In this document: positions 1 to 7,903 of the stretch, piece after piece | Position numbering within the stretch: position 1 is the stretch's first letter | Layout: each line of letters begins with the position of its first letter | DNA from: JANNRW01 sp031401815 | Lineage (GTDB): Bacteria; Desulfobacterota; Desulfuromonadia; Geobacterales; DSM-12255 | Assembly: GCA_031401815.1 (NCBI GenBank) | Contig: JANNRW010000052.1 | Span: forward strand, 1 to 23,937 | Direction: 5' to 3' | Length of the DNA: 23,937 nucleotides | Notes under the pieces: model-generated | Told to the model about the DNA's origin: nothing | Seen by the model: only the letters and a program-made list of their open reading frames with translations | Database searches by the model: none | Translations under genes and position numbers: made by a program

Positions 1-1107
1 ATGCTCTTGGCAGCCAAAAAGCCGGTTATTTATGTAGGTGGAGGGGTTATCCTCGCAAATGCTGCCGAAGAGCTGACCGCCCTCTGCAGGCTCCTTGACG
101 TGCCGGTAACTACAACTTTGATGGGGCTTGGTGCCTTTCCGGAGAACGATCCGAATTCTCTTCGGATGCTCGGGATGCATGGCACCTATTATGCCAATAT
201 GGCAATGACTCATACTGACCTGCTTATGGCTGTCGGCGCACGCTTTGACGACCGGGTTACCGGGAAGCTTTCAACTTTCGCTCCGCACGCAAAGATTGTC
301 CATATCGATGTGGATCCTACCTCGATCAAGAAAAACGTCCGGGTTGATCTGCCGATTGTAGGTGATGTTAAAGATGTCATGCAGAAAATGATGAAAGTTG
401 CGCAAGGATTGCCTGAAAAGGTTGCGCAACTAAAAGAAGCTGTAAAGCCCTGGCATGAAGAGATTTCCGCCTGGAAAGCAAAGCATCCTCTCAGTTACAA
501 GCATGCCGCAACAGTAATAAAGCCTCAGTATGTAATAGAAAAACTGCGGGAGCTTTCCGATCCTGATGCAATTGTATCAACCGATGTCGGCCAGCATCAG
601 ATGTGGACTGCCCAGTTCTTTACCTTTACCGCTCCTCGCACACTCCTTAGTTCCGGCGGTCTCGGTACCATGGGTTACGGTCTCCCCGCTGCCATGGGCG
701 CACAGGCCGCATTTCCCGGCAGGCAGGTAATCACTATTTGCGGGGATGGCGGGATACAGATGAACATTCAGGAGATGGCCACTTTGGTGCAGAACCGTCT
801 CCCGGTTAAAATCGTCATTCTCAACAACAATTTTCTGGGTATGGTCAGGCAATGGCAGGAGCTGTTTTTTGACAAACGCTATTCCCAGACCTGTATGGAG
901 CTGCCGATCAACTTTATCAAACTCGCTGAGGCTTATGGCGCTAATGGGTTCCTTGCAACAAAACATGATGAAGTCGAGGATGTCATTAAAAAAGGGTTTG
1001 CGACTCCGGGGCCGGTAATAATGGAATTCAGGATTGCCCGTGAAGAGAAAGTGCTGCCTATGGTGCCGGCAGGCGCATCACTGAATGAAATGGTTTTGAA
1101 TGCGTAA
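1..1107 (+). CDS. ilvB: Acetolactate synthase large subunit, 3' part only
   Basis: ThDP-dependent enzyme joining two pyruvates to acetolactate, or pyruvate and 2-ketobutyrate to acetohydroxybutyrate: the first committed step of valine, leucine and isoleucine synthesis. The window opens inside the gene. The 368 visible residues compare with about 560 for the family, so roughly 190 N-terminal residues (most of the pyrimidine-binding domain) lie outside and the ATG at base 1 is probably internal. Visible are the central FAD-binding-type domain (GARFDDRVTGKL near residue 79) and the C-terminal ThDP-binding domain, with the GDGG...NNN metal/diphosphate motif at about residues 248-277. ilvN follows after a 100-bp spacer that carries short tandem repeats. 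Confidence 0.96.
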   Translation: MLLAAKKPVIYVGGGVILANAAEELTALCRLLDVPVTTTLMGLGAFPENDPNSLRMLGMHGTYYANMAMTHTDLLMAVGARFDDRVTGKLSTFAPHAKIVHIDVDPTSIKKNVRVDLPIVGDVKDVMQKMMKVAQGLPEKVAQLKEAVKPWHEEISAWKAKHPLSYKHAATVIKPQYVIEKLRELSDPDAIVSTDVGQHQMWTAQFFTFTAPRTLLSSGGLGTMGYGLPAAMGAQAAFPGRQVITICGDGGIQMNIQEMATLVQNRLPVKIVILNNNFLGMVRQWQELFFDKRYSQTCMELPINFIKLAEAYGANGFLATKHDEVEDVIKKGFATPGPVIMEFRIAREEKVLPMVPAGASLNEMVLNA

Positions 1108-1111
1108 CAGG

Positions 1112-1180
1112 CTCTAGGTTCGGGGTTCAGGGGCAAGCAAGAAAAGTCATTGCCCTCAGCCTTGAGCCCTGAGCTGATAG
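1112..1180. repeat. Two heptamer tandem-repeat blocks in inverted orientation (ilvB-ilvN spacer)
   Basis: The left block at 1112-1132 reads as three 7-mers: CTCTAGG, TTCGGGG, TTCAGGG. The right block at 1153-1173 reads as CCCTCAG, CCTTGAG, CCCTGAG, with a degenerate fourth unit at 1174-1180. The right block is close to the reverse complement of the left (about 14 of 21 positions), so the transcript could fold into an imperfect hairpin with a loop of about 20 nt. The period of 7 is read directly; any function is unknown. Confidence 0.6.
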
Positions 1181-1207
1181 CAAGGTTTTTCATTTGGAGG
1201 TTATTCC

Positions 1208-1699
1208 ATGAAACATACGATTTCGGTTCTGGTGGAAAATGAATTCGGGGTACTGTCACGAGTAGCTGCACTTTTTTCAGGGCGTGGATTCAACATTGAT
1301 TCACTTTCGGTAGCACCGACCAATGATGAAGGCACTTCCCGGATAACCCTGGTGACCAGTGGTGACGAGCAGGTTCTTGAGCAGATATCCAAGCAGTTGA
1401 ACAAGCTTATAGATATCATCAAGGTCATTGATTTTACCGATGGGAGCGGCATAGAGCGGGAAATGGCGCTGATCAAGGTTGCTGCTGAGGATGAAAGCAG
1501 GGCAGAAGTGCTCCGTATAGTGGATATTTTCAGGGCAAAAATCATTGATGTAACGCCAAAGTCTTATACCATAGAAGTGACCGGTTCACCGGTCAAGATT
1601 GACGCAATTCTGGAGCTTCTCAGATCTTTGGGGTTAAAGGAGCTGGTAAGAACAGGTACAGTTGCGATAGGGCGTGGCTCCAAGGGTTGGAAAGGGTAG
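1208..1699 (+). CDS. ilvN: Acetolactate synthase small (regulatory) subunit
   Basis: Regulatory partner of IlvB; in the family it raises catalytic activity and confers valine feedback inhibition. The 163 residues match the usual length. An N-terminal ACT domain (about residues 3-77, beginning KHTISVLVENEFGVLSRVAALF) is followed by the C-terminal small-subunit domain (about 83-157, with ALIKVAAEDESRAEVLRI and the closing IGRGSKGW). A GGAGG ribosome site lies 7 nt before the ATG. It sits between ilvB and ilvC in the classical order for the first two steps of branched-chain amino acid synthesis. Confidence 0.97.
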   Translation: MKHTISVLVENEFGVLSRVAALFSGRGFNIDSLSVAPTNDEGTSRITLVTSGDEQVLEQISKQLNKLIDIIKVIDFTDGSGIEREMALIKVAAEDESRAEVLRIVDIFRAKIIDVTPKSYTIEVTGSPVKIDAILELLRSLGLKELVRTGTVAIGRGSKGWKG

Positions 1700-1716
1700 T
1701 CGCGTTAATCTTTAAG

Positions 1717-1744
1717 TTATGAAGTAAGAATTATGAAGTATGAA
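1717..1744. repeat. Heptamer tandem repeat (ilvN-ilvC spacer)
   Basis: Four consecutive 7-mers, TTATGAA, GTAAGAA, TTATGAA and GTATGAA, fill 28 bp of the 88-bp spacer. The consensus is close to KTAWGAA. The composition differs from the ilvB-ilvN block but the period is the same. No promoter or terminator is obvious here. Confidence 0.6.
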
Positions 1745-1787
1745 AAGTGCGTATAAATGAAGAGCTAAACCAAACCAGGAGGATCAA

Positions 1788-2804
1788 ATGAAGATTTATT
1801 ATGACAAGGACAGTGACAAAGCGGTACTTAAAGGGAAAAAAATAGCCATCATCGGATACGGTAGTCAGGGGCATGCCCATGCAAACAATCTGAGGGATAG
1901 TGGCTATGATGTGATTGTCGGTGAATTGAAGGGTAGCGACAATGCGAAAAAGGCGGAGACTGCCGGGTTTGAAGTTTCTGATGCTGGGCCTGCCGTTGCC
2001 AAAGCCGATATAGTTGTGCTCCTGCTTCCCGATGAAATGCAGGGCAATATCTATCGCGCCGAGATCTCTTCGAATCTGAAGAAGGGCTCTTACCTGGTCT
2101 TCGCACACGGGTTCAATATACATTACGGCCAGATCGTCCCCCCGGCTGATGTAAATGTGTTCATGACCGCTCCCAAGGGGCCGGGGCATCTGGTACGCCA
2201 CGAATTTATCAAGGGCGCAGGTGTTCCTGCCCTGATTGCTATCCATCAGGATCCTGCCGGCAATACCAAGGATGTGGCTCTTGCCTATGCCTGTGGCGTT
2301 GGCGGTGGCAGAGCCGGAATCATCGAAACCACTTTCCAGGATGAAACCGAAACTGATCTGTTCGGTGAGCAGGCAGTACTCTGCGGCGGTGCCGTAGAAC
2401 TGGTAAAGGCTGGTTTCGAGACTCTGGTCGAGGCGGGGTACTCTCCTGAGATGGCTTACTTCGAGTGCCTGCACGAGTTGAAACTGATTGTTGACCTGAT
2501 GTATGAGGGGGGGATCGCCAATATGAATTACTCGATCTCCAATAACGCAGAGTATGGCGAATATGTAACCGGGCCGAAAATTATCAATGAGCAGAGCCGC
2601 AAGGCGATGAAGGAGTGCCTGGTTAATATCCAGAACGGTTCTTACGCCAAGCAGTTCATTCTGGAAGGGATGGCCAAATACCCTGAGATGACTGCACAAC
2701 GTCGTCTTAACGCTGCTCATCAGATCGAGGTGGTCGGTGAAAAGCTGCGCAGTATGATGCCATGGATTCAGAAGGACAAAATAGTGGATAAGAGTAAAAA
2801 TTGA
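1788..2804 (+). CDS. ilvC: Ketol-acid reductoisomerase (class I)
   Basis: Converts acetolactate or acetohydroxybutyrate to the dihydroxy acids by Mg-dependent alkyl migration and NAD(P)H reduction. The 338-residue length is typical of class I (short) enzymes. The Rossmann motif GYGSQGHAHA is at residues 23-32 and the conserved AHGFNIH at 105-111. The metal-binding ETTFQDETETDLFGEQ and the knotted C-terminal domain with ECLHELKLIVDLMYEGG are also present. AGGAGG precedes the ATG. Odd point: the cofactor loop after the second strand reads E46-L-K-G-S-D-N52, where class I NADPH enzymes usually have L-R-x-G-S-x-S. The usual phosphate-contacting Arg and last Ser are therefore absent. Confidence 0.97.
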   Translation: MKIYYDKDSDKAVLKGKKIAIIGYGSQGHAHANNLRDSGYDVIVGELKGSDNAKKAETAGFEVSDAGPAVAKADIVVLLLPDEMQGNIYRAEISSNLKKGSYLVFAHGFNIHYGQIVPPADVNVFMTAPKGPGHLVRHEFIKGAGVPALIAIHQDPAGNTKDVALAYACGVGGGRAGIIETTFQDETETDLFGEQAVLCGGAVELVKAGFETLVEAGYSPEMAYFECLHELKLIVDLMYEGGIANMNYSISNNAEYGEYVTGPKIINEQSRKAMKECLVNIQNGSYAKQFILEGMAKYPEMTAQRRLNAAHQIEVVGEKLRSMMPWIQKDKIVDKSKN

Positions 2805-2822
2805 ACCGGATACCAGATACTT

Positions 2823-3485
2823 ATGCGTAATCAGAATACCCCTGTTGCGATAGAAGGGCTCCCTTTCATTGCCGGTTTCGGCGGGGCGGCCCTTCTTCTT
2901 TATATGCTTTCGGTAAGTGTTCACTCTTTTTCATTGTGGGTACTCTCGCTTTTTGTCATGTTGCTGATGTTTTTTGCCATCTTCTTCTTTCGTAACCCTC
3001 GCAGGCAAACACCGTCAACAGATGGAGCAGTGGTTGCTCCGGCAGATGGAGTTATTATTTATCTTGGAGCTGCTCATGATGAGCATCTCAATGAAAAGAT
3101 GATCAAGATCAGCATCTTCATGTCAGTTTTCGATGCGCACATTAACTGGATGCCAATTGGCGGCAAACTTATAGACAATTTTTATGTCAAAGGTAAATAT
3201 ATGGATGTCCGGAATCAGCGGGCAACCTTTGAAAATGAACGTAATGGTATTGTCATTGAAACGTCAAATGGGATCAGAATTGTTGTTGTGCAGATTGCCG
3301 GGCTTATTGCAAGACGAATTGTCTGCTATCCCCGTGTCGGGGATTTATTGCTGCAAGGCCAGCGCTATGGACTGATCCGTTTTGGTTCCCGGCTTGATGT
3401 TTTTTTACCTCAAACAGCCGACATCAGAGTGAAGGTAGGTCAAAGAACAGTTGGAGGAGAGACCATTCTGGGGATATTGCCATGA
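2823..3485 (+). CDS. psd: Phosphatidylserine decarboxylase proenzyme, short type
   Basis: Decarboxylates phosphatidylserine to phosphatidylethanolamine at the inner membrane. The 220-residue protein is the short form lacking the long N-terminal part of the E. coli enzyme. Two hydrophobic segments (about residues 14-32 and 36-56) anchor it. The FFFRNPRR motif (54-61) and VVAPADG (70-76) are typical. The self-cleavage site is RFGS, giving a pyruvoyl group from Ser189 on the small alpha chain. No strong ribosome site is visible; the start lies 18 bp after the ilvC stop, consistent with read-through from the ilv genes. It overlaps pssA by 4 bp (ATGA). Confidence 0.94.
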   Translation: MRNQNTPVAIEGLPFIAGFGGAALLLYMLSVSVHSFSLWVLSLFVMLLMFFAIFFFRNPRRQTPSTDGAVVAPADGVIIYLGAAHDEHLNEKMIKISIFMSVFDAHINWMPIGGKLIDNFYVKGKYMDVRNQRATFENERNGIVIETSNGIRIVVVQIAGLIARRIVCYPRVGDLLLQGQRYGLIRFGSRLDVFLPQTADIRVKVGQRTVGGETILGILP

Positions 3486-4276
3486 GTGAACATAACGTAA
3501 GCAGAGTAGAAAGCATGCGTAAAGGGATTTACATTCTTCCCAATCTTTTTACAACCGGCAGCCTGTTTGCCGGCTTCTACAGCATGGTTGCAGGAGTAAA
3601 CGGAGATTACCGGACAGCTGCAATCTGGGTCTTTGCTGCATTGATATGTGACGGTCTTGATGGCAAGGTGGCAAGAGCTACCGGCACAACCAGCAAGTTT
3701 GGTGTAGAGTATGACTCTCTAGCGGATCTCGTAGCTTTTGGCGTTGCACCTGGACTCCTGATGTATTTTTGGGCGCTGAAGCCGTTTGGCAGACTCGGGT
3801 GGCTGGCTGCATTTCTTTTTGTCGTTTGTGGAGCGTTAAGGCTCGCCAGGTTTAATGTCCAGGTTGAAACCGTAGAGAGCAAGAGATTTGTGGGGCTCCC
3901 AATACCTGCTGCCGCCTGCATGGTTTCATCAACAGTCCTCTTGTTCCATCACATGGGGTGGCCAAGTTCCTACAAGAAGCTCGCTATCCTGATTCTGATC
4001 TATCTCCTGGCATTTCTCATGGTTTCCAGTGTCAAATACTATTCATTCAAGGATCCGGAGATGATCAAGAAACAGCCTTTCGGCTTTCTTGTTCTGGCAG
4101 TCCTGCTACTGATCATTATTGCGGCCGAACCGGCAATAATGATGTTTGTGCTTTTCATATGCTATGCACTTTCAGGCCCGGTAGCCTTTATCGTAACCTG
4201 GCCTCGTCGCAGAAGGCTTGAAAAGGCGCTTCACAAGGGGCATGAAGCAATAGTATCTGATGATCGAAAGAGTTGA
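3482..4276 (+). CDS. pssA: CDP-diacylglycerol-serine O-phosphatidyltransferase
   Basis: Makes phosphatidylserine from CDP-diacylglycerol and serine, the substrate of the adjacent Psd. It is a multi-spanning CDP-alcohol phosphatidyltransferase of 264 residues with about seven or eight hydrophobic segments. The family signature DG-x2-AR-x8-G-x3-D-x3-D is complete at D60, G61, A64, R65, G74, D78 and D82. The start overlaps the psd stop by 4 bp, so the two genes are probably translationally coupled. The C-terminal tail after the last membrane segment is basic (RRRRLEKALHKGHE). No clear terminator follows before the leuA promoter. Confidence 0.95.
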   Translation: MSEHNVSRVESMRKGIYILPNLFTTGSLFAGFYSMVAGVNGDYRTAAIWVFAALICDGLDGKVARATGTTSKFGVEYDSLADLVAFGVAPGLLMYFWALKPFGRLGWLAAFLFVVCGALRLARFNVQVETVESKRFVGLPIPAAACMVSSTVLLFHHMGWPSSYKKLAILILIYLLAFLMVSSVKYYSFKDPEMIKKQPFGFLVLAVLLLIIIAAEPAIMMFVLFICYALSGPVAFIVTWPRRRRLEKALHKGHEAIVSDDRKS

Positions 4277-4293
4277 AGGGTGAAGGAAACTAC

Positions 4294-4323
4294 TTGACAT
4301 TATTTGACCGGTTTCACTATGAT
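4294..4323 (+). promoter_or_regulatory. Sigma70-type promoter for leuA leader
   Basis: A perfect -35 TTGACA (4294-4299) and -10 TATGAT (4318-4323) are separated by 18 bp. Transcription would start near 4329-4331, giving a leader of about 320 nt before leuA, enough for a full T-box. Confidence 0.7.
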
Positions 4324-4329
4324 TACGAA

Positions 4330-4580
4330 CAGTTTAAAGGCAATGAAGAGGAGTAGTACTCTCAACTCTTTTTTCAGAGAGCCGGTGGTTGGTGCAAACC
4401 GGTAAAAGAGCAGACGAACTCGCCTTGGAGCCGCTTCGCTGAACGAAAATGTAAGCGAAGACGTAAAGCCGACGTAACAGGCAAATTAAGGCCGGATAGA
4501 GATTATTGTCGGGCGAATAAGGGTGGTATCGCGGAGACTCAAGCCTTCGCCCCTTGCTTTGGGGCGAAGGCTTTTTTTGT
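4330..4580 (+). promoter_or_regulatory. T-box leader, leucine specific, controlling leuA
   Basis: The leader binds uncharged tRNA and switches a terminator to an antiterminator, so leuA is read when leucyl-tRNA is scarce. Stem I elements are seen at 4345-4355 (GAAGAGGAGTA) and 4374-4403 (AGAGAGCCGG, then GGTTGGTG and its ACCGG partner), resembling the AG bulge and distal loop of known T-boxes such as B. subtilis glyQS. The specifier stretch GAACTCG places codon CTC (Leu) at 4419-4421. The T-box core AAGGGTGGTATCGCGG is at 4519-4534; its TGGT would pair with the ACCA end of a tRNA with discriminator A, as tRNA-Leu has. It fills most of the 375-bp gap between pssA and leuA. Confidence 0.93.
4542..4578 (+). 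terminator. Intrinsic terminator of the leuA T-box
   Basis: Perfect 12-bp stem (AGCCTTCGCCCC, 4542-4553, with GGGGCGAAGGCT, 4561-4572), 7-nt loop, then a run of T to 4578. It lies directly after the T-box core, so the antiterminator and terminator are alternative structures. Confidence 0.93.
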
Positions 4581-4651
4581 TGCTGGTATTTGAAAAAATC
4601 TGTGAAACAATTATTCTGGCAAAGGATGATAGACAAAGGGAGGAATAAACG

Positions 4652-6205
4652 ATGGCAAAAAACAGTACGCTGAAAACTATCAGGATCTTTGACACTACAT
4701 TGCGGGATGGTGAACAGGCACCTGGTAACAGCATGAATATCGAGGAGAAATTCCGGATAGCCAAGCAACTTGAGAAGCTCAAAGTAGATGTTATTGAGGC
4801 AGGTTTTCCGATTGCTTCAGAAGGAGATTTTGAGGCTGTCAAAAAAATTGCGCAGAACATCAAGGGGGCCGAAATAGCAGGGCTTTGCCGCTCCAGTGAA
4901 AAAGACATCGACAGGGCATGGGAAGCGCTCAAGTATGCCGGAGAGCGTGGCAGAATACATACATTTATCGCAACTTCCGATATACATATGAAGTACAAGT
5001 TGAAAATGGAGCCGGCCAGGGTTCTTGAGGCAGCGGTAAAGGCAGTGAGACGCGCAAAATCCTACACCCCCAATGTAGAGTTTTCCTGTGAAGATGCAGT
5101 CCGTACCAGGCTCCCGTTTCTTGCCGAGGTTGTGGCTGCGGTAATTGATGCAGGAGCTACAACAGTAAATATTCCCGATACGGTTGGCTACACCATACCT
5201 TTCGAGTATTTTAACATCATAAAATACCTGAAGGATAATGTGGCAAATATCGAGCAGGCGGTCATTTCGGTTCACTGCCATAACGATCTCGGGCTTGCAG
5301 TGGCGAATTCCATTGCTGCGGTTCAGGCAGGAGCCGGTCAGGTGGAGTGTACAATCAACGGTATAGGTGAGCGCGCCGGAAACTGCTCACTTGAAGAGTT
5401 TGTCATGTCGCTCAGAACCCGTCACGACATTCTGCCATTCAGAACAAATGTGGTTACGGAGCAGATCATGCCGGCCAGCCGTCTCCTTTCCACTGTCACC
5501 GGGATCATGGTTCAACCTAACAAGTCTGTTGTAGGCGCGAATGCATTTGCGCATGAATCCGGAATTCACCAGCACGGCATGCTGATGGACAAGTCTACCT
5601 ACGAAATCATGACCCCGGAGTCTATAGGATTAAAGACCAGCTCACTTGTGCTCGGCAAGCATTCCGGTCGCCATGCATTCAAGAAAAGACTGGAAGAGTT
5701 GGGCTATGAGCTGGACGATACCGGACTTAACAAGGCGTTTGAGCGATTCAAGTCGCTTGCTGATCTGAAAAAAGAGGTATTTGACGAGGATCTTGACGCC
5801 ATAATGACAGAAGAGTTCATGCGGACAGACCAGAAGTATAAACTTGATCATATTACCGTAACATGCGGTTCATTTGCTGTTGCAACTGCTACTGTGCAGA
5901 TGGAGATAGATGGCGTAGCGGTTCGTACGGCAGAGCTTGGTGATGGCCCGGTTGATGCGACACTGAAGGCTATAAAGAAGCTGACAAAATGCAAGGCCAA
6001 ACTACTTACCTATAATGTTGGTGCGATTACCAGCGGCACGGATGCTCAGGGTGAAGTTACTGTAAAGGTATCTGAAGGAGAGCGCACTGTAACTGGTCGC
6101 GGCTCCTCAACTGATATTATCGAGGCTTCTGCAAAAGCCTACATTAATGCGCTCAACCGGCTTAATGTCATGAAGGATAAAGCGGTTGCCTGTGAGACCT
6201 TGTAG
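4652..6205 (+). CDS. leuA: 2-isopropylmalate synthase
   Basis: Condenses acetyl-CoA with 2-ketoisovalerate, the committed step of leucine synthesis. The 517 residues match the type 1 bacterial enzyme. The N-terminal HMGL-type TIM barrel has DTTLRDGEQAPG (D14, R18) and the metal-binding H208-C-H210 in SVHCHNDLG. GIHQHGML and VLGKHSGRHAF mark the linker region. The C-terminal LeuA dimerisation/regulatory domain (about 390-510, ITVTCGSFAVATATV and GDGPVDATLKAI) is where leucine binds in the family. GGGAGG precedes the ATG. It is controlled by the leucine T-box upstream, so both tRNA charging and feedback inhibition probably regulate it. Confidence 0.97.
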   Translation: MAKNSTLKTIRIFDTTLRDGEQAPGNSMNIEEKFRIAKQLEKLKVDVIEAGFPIASEGDFEAVKKIAQNIKGAEIAGLCRSSEKDIDRAWEALKYAGERGRIHTFIATSDIHMKYKLKMEPARVLEAAVKAVRRAKSYTPNVEFSCEDAVRTRLPFLAEVVAAVIDAGATTVNIPDTVGYTIPFEYFNIIKYLKDNVANIEQAVISVHCHNDLGLAVANSIAAVQAGAGQVECTINGIGERAGNCSLEEFVMSLRTRHDILPFRTNVVTEQIMPASRLLSTVTGIMVQPNKSVVGANAFAHESGIHQHGMLMDKSTYEIMTPESIGLKTSSLVLGKHSGRHAFKKRLEELGYELDDTGLNKAFERFKSLADLKKEVFDEDLDAIMTEEFMRTDQKYKLDHITVTCGSFAVATATVQMEIDGVAVRTAELGDGPVDATLKAIKKLTKCKAKLLTYNVGAITSGTDAQGEVTVKVSEGERTVTGRGSSTDIIEASAKAYINALNRLNVMKDKAVACETL

Positions 6206-7115
6206 CTCTGGCTTGAAAAATATGGGATTTCTCTTGCCACTTTTCGTGAGCTCTTTACTGTTTGCATTATTGCCCGGAGGCTCTTTTGCCAGTGAACCCC
6301 TGTTTGCAGTGGCGACTCGGGCGACACCGGTGCTGAACACTCCCGAGTTCGGAGAACTATTTGGTGGAAAAGACGGTCAGACAGTTAGAAAGGATGCTTG
6401 CGGTCAGATCAAGTCGCTTGAATTTGTAGCATTGCCAGGGACGGTCTTTACCATTGAGGCAGAGCTGAAAAGAGGTACATATACGGTATATCGAGTTGTG
6501 ACCATTGATTATCCTTATCCATCTATACAAGGATATTTTGTAGACAGCCGGGCTGTCCGTACTTCGCGGCAAAAACTACCAGAAAGACCTCGGGCACTCC
6601 CTTCAAAAGATACCATAATTCATATGATGAAGAGCCGGGCAGGAGCAGCCTATCTCTGGGGGGGGAATATCGCTTCCGGCGTGCCGGAGCTGATAGAGTG
6701 GTATCATCTTACAGGGAAGAATATTCCGGAACCTCACCTTTGGCGGCTTGAGGGTGTTGACTGTTCCGGTCTTCTTTATGAGGCAACAGGAGGTTATACC
6801 CCGCGCAACACCAGCTCGCTTGTAAGCTACGGGAAAGGGGTCAAGGTCTCGGGGAAAAATGCCAATGATATTGCGGCACTCCTTGATCCGCTAGATCTGA
6901 TTGTCTGGCCAGGACATGTAATGATTGTGCTTGACAGAAAAAGCATTATTGAGAGTAGCCTTGATTGCAACAGCCCGGAAGAGGGGGTGCGAATTCGTCC
7001 CTTAACAGTTGTTTTAGAGAAGCTGCTAACAAAAAGACGCCCTGTAGACATTATCGGTAATGACTCAAAAGAGTTTGTAGTTCGCAGATGGTACAGAGAG
7101 GGGTCATCTTTTTAG
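6186..7115 (+). CDS. Exported NlpC/P60-family cysteine peptidase
   Basis: Probable periplasmic peptidoglycan endopeptidase or related amidase. I chose the TTG at 6186, inside the leuA end, because AAGGA lies 8 nt upstream and it adds Arg4 and Lys11 ahead of the hydrophobic segment, giving a normal signal peptide (cleavage near SFA|SEP, residue 36). The alternative ATG at 6222 has no ribosome site and starts directly in the hydrophobic stretch. Residues about 40-125 look like an SH3-type wall-binding region. The NlpC/P60 domain runs from about 143 with AYLWGG, catalytic C193 in VDCSGL, H244 in WPGHVMIV and a polar ES at 256-257. The 20-bp overlap with leuA suggests cotranscription. Substrate is unknown. 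Confidence 0.82.
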   Translation: MPVRPCSSGLKNMGFLLPLFVSSLLFALLPGGSFASEPLFAVATRATPVLNTPEFGELFGGKDGQTVRKDACGQIKSLEFVALPGTVFTIEAELKRGTYTVYRVVTIDYPYPSIQGYFVDSRAVRTSRQKLPERPRALPSKDTIIHMMKSRAGAAYLWGGNIASGVPELIEWYHLTGKNIPEPHLWRLEGVDCSGLLYEATGGYTPRNTSSLVSYGKGVKVSGKNANDIAALLDPLDLIVWPGHVMIVLDRKSIIESSLDCNSPEEGVRIRPLTVVLEKLLTKRRPVDIIGNDSKEFVVRRWYREGSSF

Positions 7116-7868
7116 GCGTTCATTTACGGCATTTTTCTGCTGTATGGTCAGCCTGTTTGACGTTATAAGCCGATTAAGATCGGTTGTTTTCATGCCTGAA
7201 AGCCATAGAGTAAACCAGATCAGAGGAGTTTTGGGATTACTTAGAATTGCCTCTCTGATATTGGGTTTATTCTGCCATCGAGGGTTACGTGCAACAAGCG
7301 AGATGGTTTCTGCTGTTGCAGCGCCGCTTCTGAGGAACTGGAACAGAGCGCCTTCTTTAAGTTTTGGATTCAACAGGCAGATCTCGATCAGTCTGGGATC
7401 CCCCTCTTTGAGGAGCGCTTCCAGGATGAGGGGGGTGGCGCGACGAGCCAGAGTCAGTTTATTCCCAAGTGGAGTCATAGGCAGGCGTTGAATGATCGTT
7501 CGCTCGGCTGCCAGTTTTTGATCAGGGGCAATGCCGACAAGCAGGCAGAAATTGAGTAGCTCGAACAGGTATAGATGAGGAAGTATCTTAAGCAGCTCAT
7601 GTGGCGGGGTATTTTTATGTCTGGCAACAGCAAGCTTAACTTTATGAGACGATTCGGTTATATTCAGGTGACAGATCCGTTTTAGCTGCTCTTCGGCAAG
7701 ATCTTGGCGTCCAAGTATCTCCAGTAGATGATTTTCATCCAGGGCACGATTTCTCAATGCCGTTTGAATGATTTCCGGAGAAGCTTGCTGTATCAGAATC
7801 ATCAGCTCTTCACCGGTTGAAGTCAGCGCTTTTTCAAACTGCTCAGCAACTGCGGTATCAAGAGGCAT
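7104..7868 (-). CDS. Leucine-rich-repeat-variant-like helical repeat protein, function unknown
   Basis: A 254-residue soluble protein without signal peptide or membrane segment. It reads as successive helical units with phrases such as ALRNRALDENHLLEIL, AVARHKNTPPHELLKIL, CLLNPKLKEGALFQFL and ILSNPKTPLIW, which resemble LRV/HEAT-type solenoids with an A-xx-NP-xTP-xxL pattern. Such proteins usually bind other proteins; no catalytic motif is visible. The ATG at 7868 is preferred because GGAG lies 10 nt upstream; a TTG 21 bp further up has none. It is divergent from the Crp/Fnr gene across 35 bp and overlaps the NlpC gene tail-to-tail by 12 bp. Confidence 0.75.
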   Translation of the reverse strand: MPLDTAVAEQFEKALTSTGEELMILIQQASPEIIQTALRNRALDENHLLEILGRQDLAEEQLKRICHLNITESSHKVKLAVARHKNTPPHELLKILPHLYLFELLNFCLLVGIAPDQKLAAERTIIQRLPMTPLGNKLTLARRATPLILEALLKEGDPRLIEICLLNPKLKEGALFQFLRSGAATAETISLVARNPRWQNKPNIREAILSNPKTPLIWFTLWLSGMKTTDLNRLITSNRLTIQQKNAVNERLKR

Positions 7869-7903
7869 AAATAAGAATCTCCATTTCAAGGGATAACACT
7901 TAC

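Noticed and set aside
1131..1156. GGGCAA/TTGCCC hairpin in the ilvB-ilvN spacer as a terminator
   Set aside because: Stem is short, loop long and no T-run follows; better explained by the facing heptamer blocks.
577..1545. Three - strand open frames of 112-129 residues opposite ilvB and ilvN
   Set aside because: Antisense to certain genes, no domain pattern and no ribosome sites.
1731..2924. 397-residue open frame on the - strand opposite ilvC
   Set aside because: Fully antisense to a clear ilvC with all catalytic motifs; no ribosome site and the protein has no recognisable domain. It is a codon-bias shadow.
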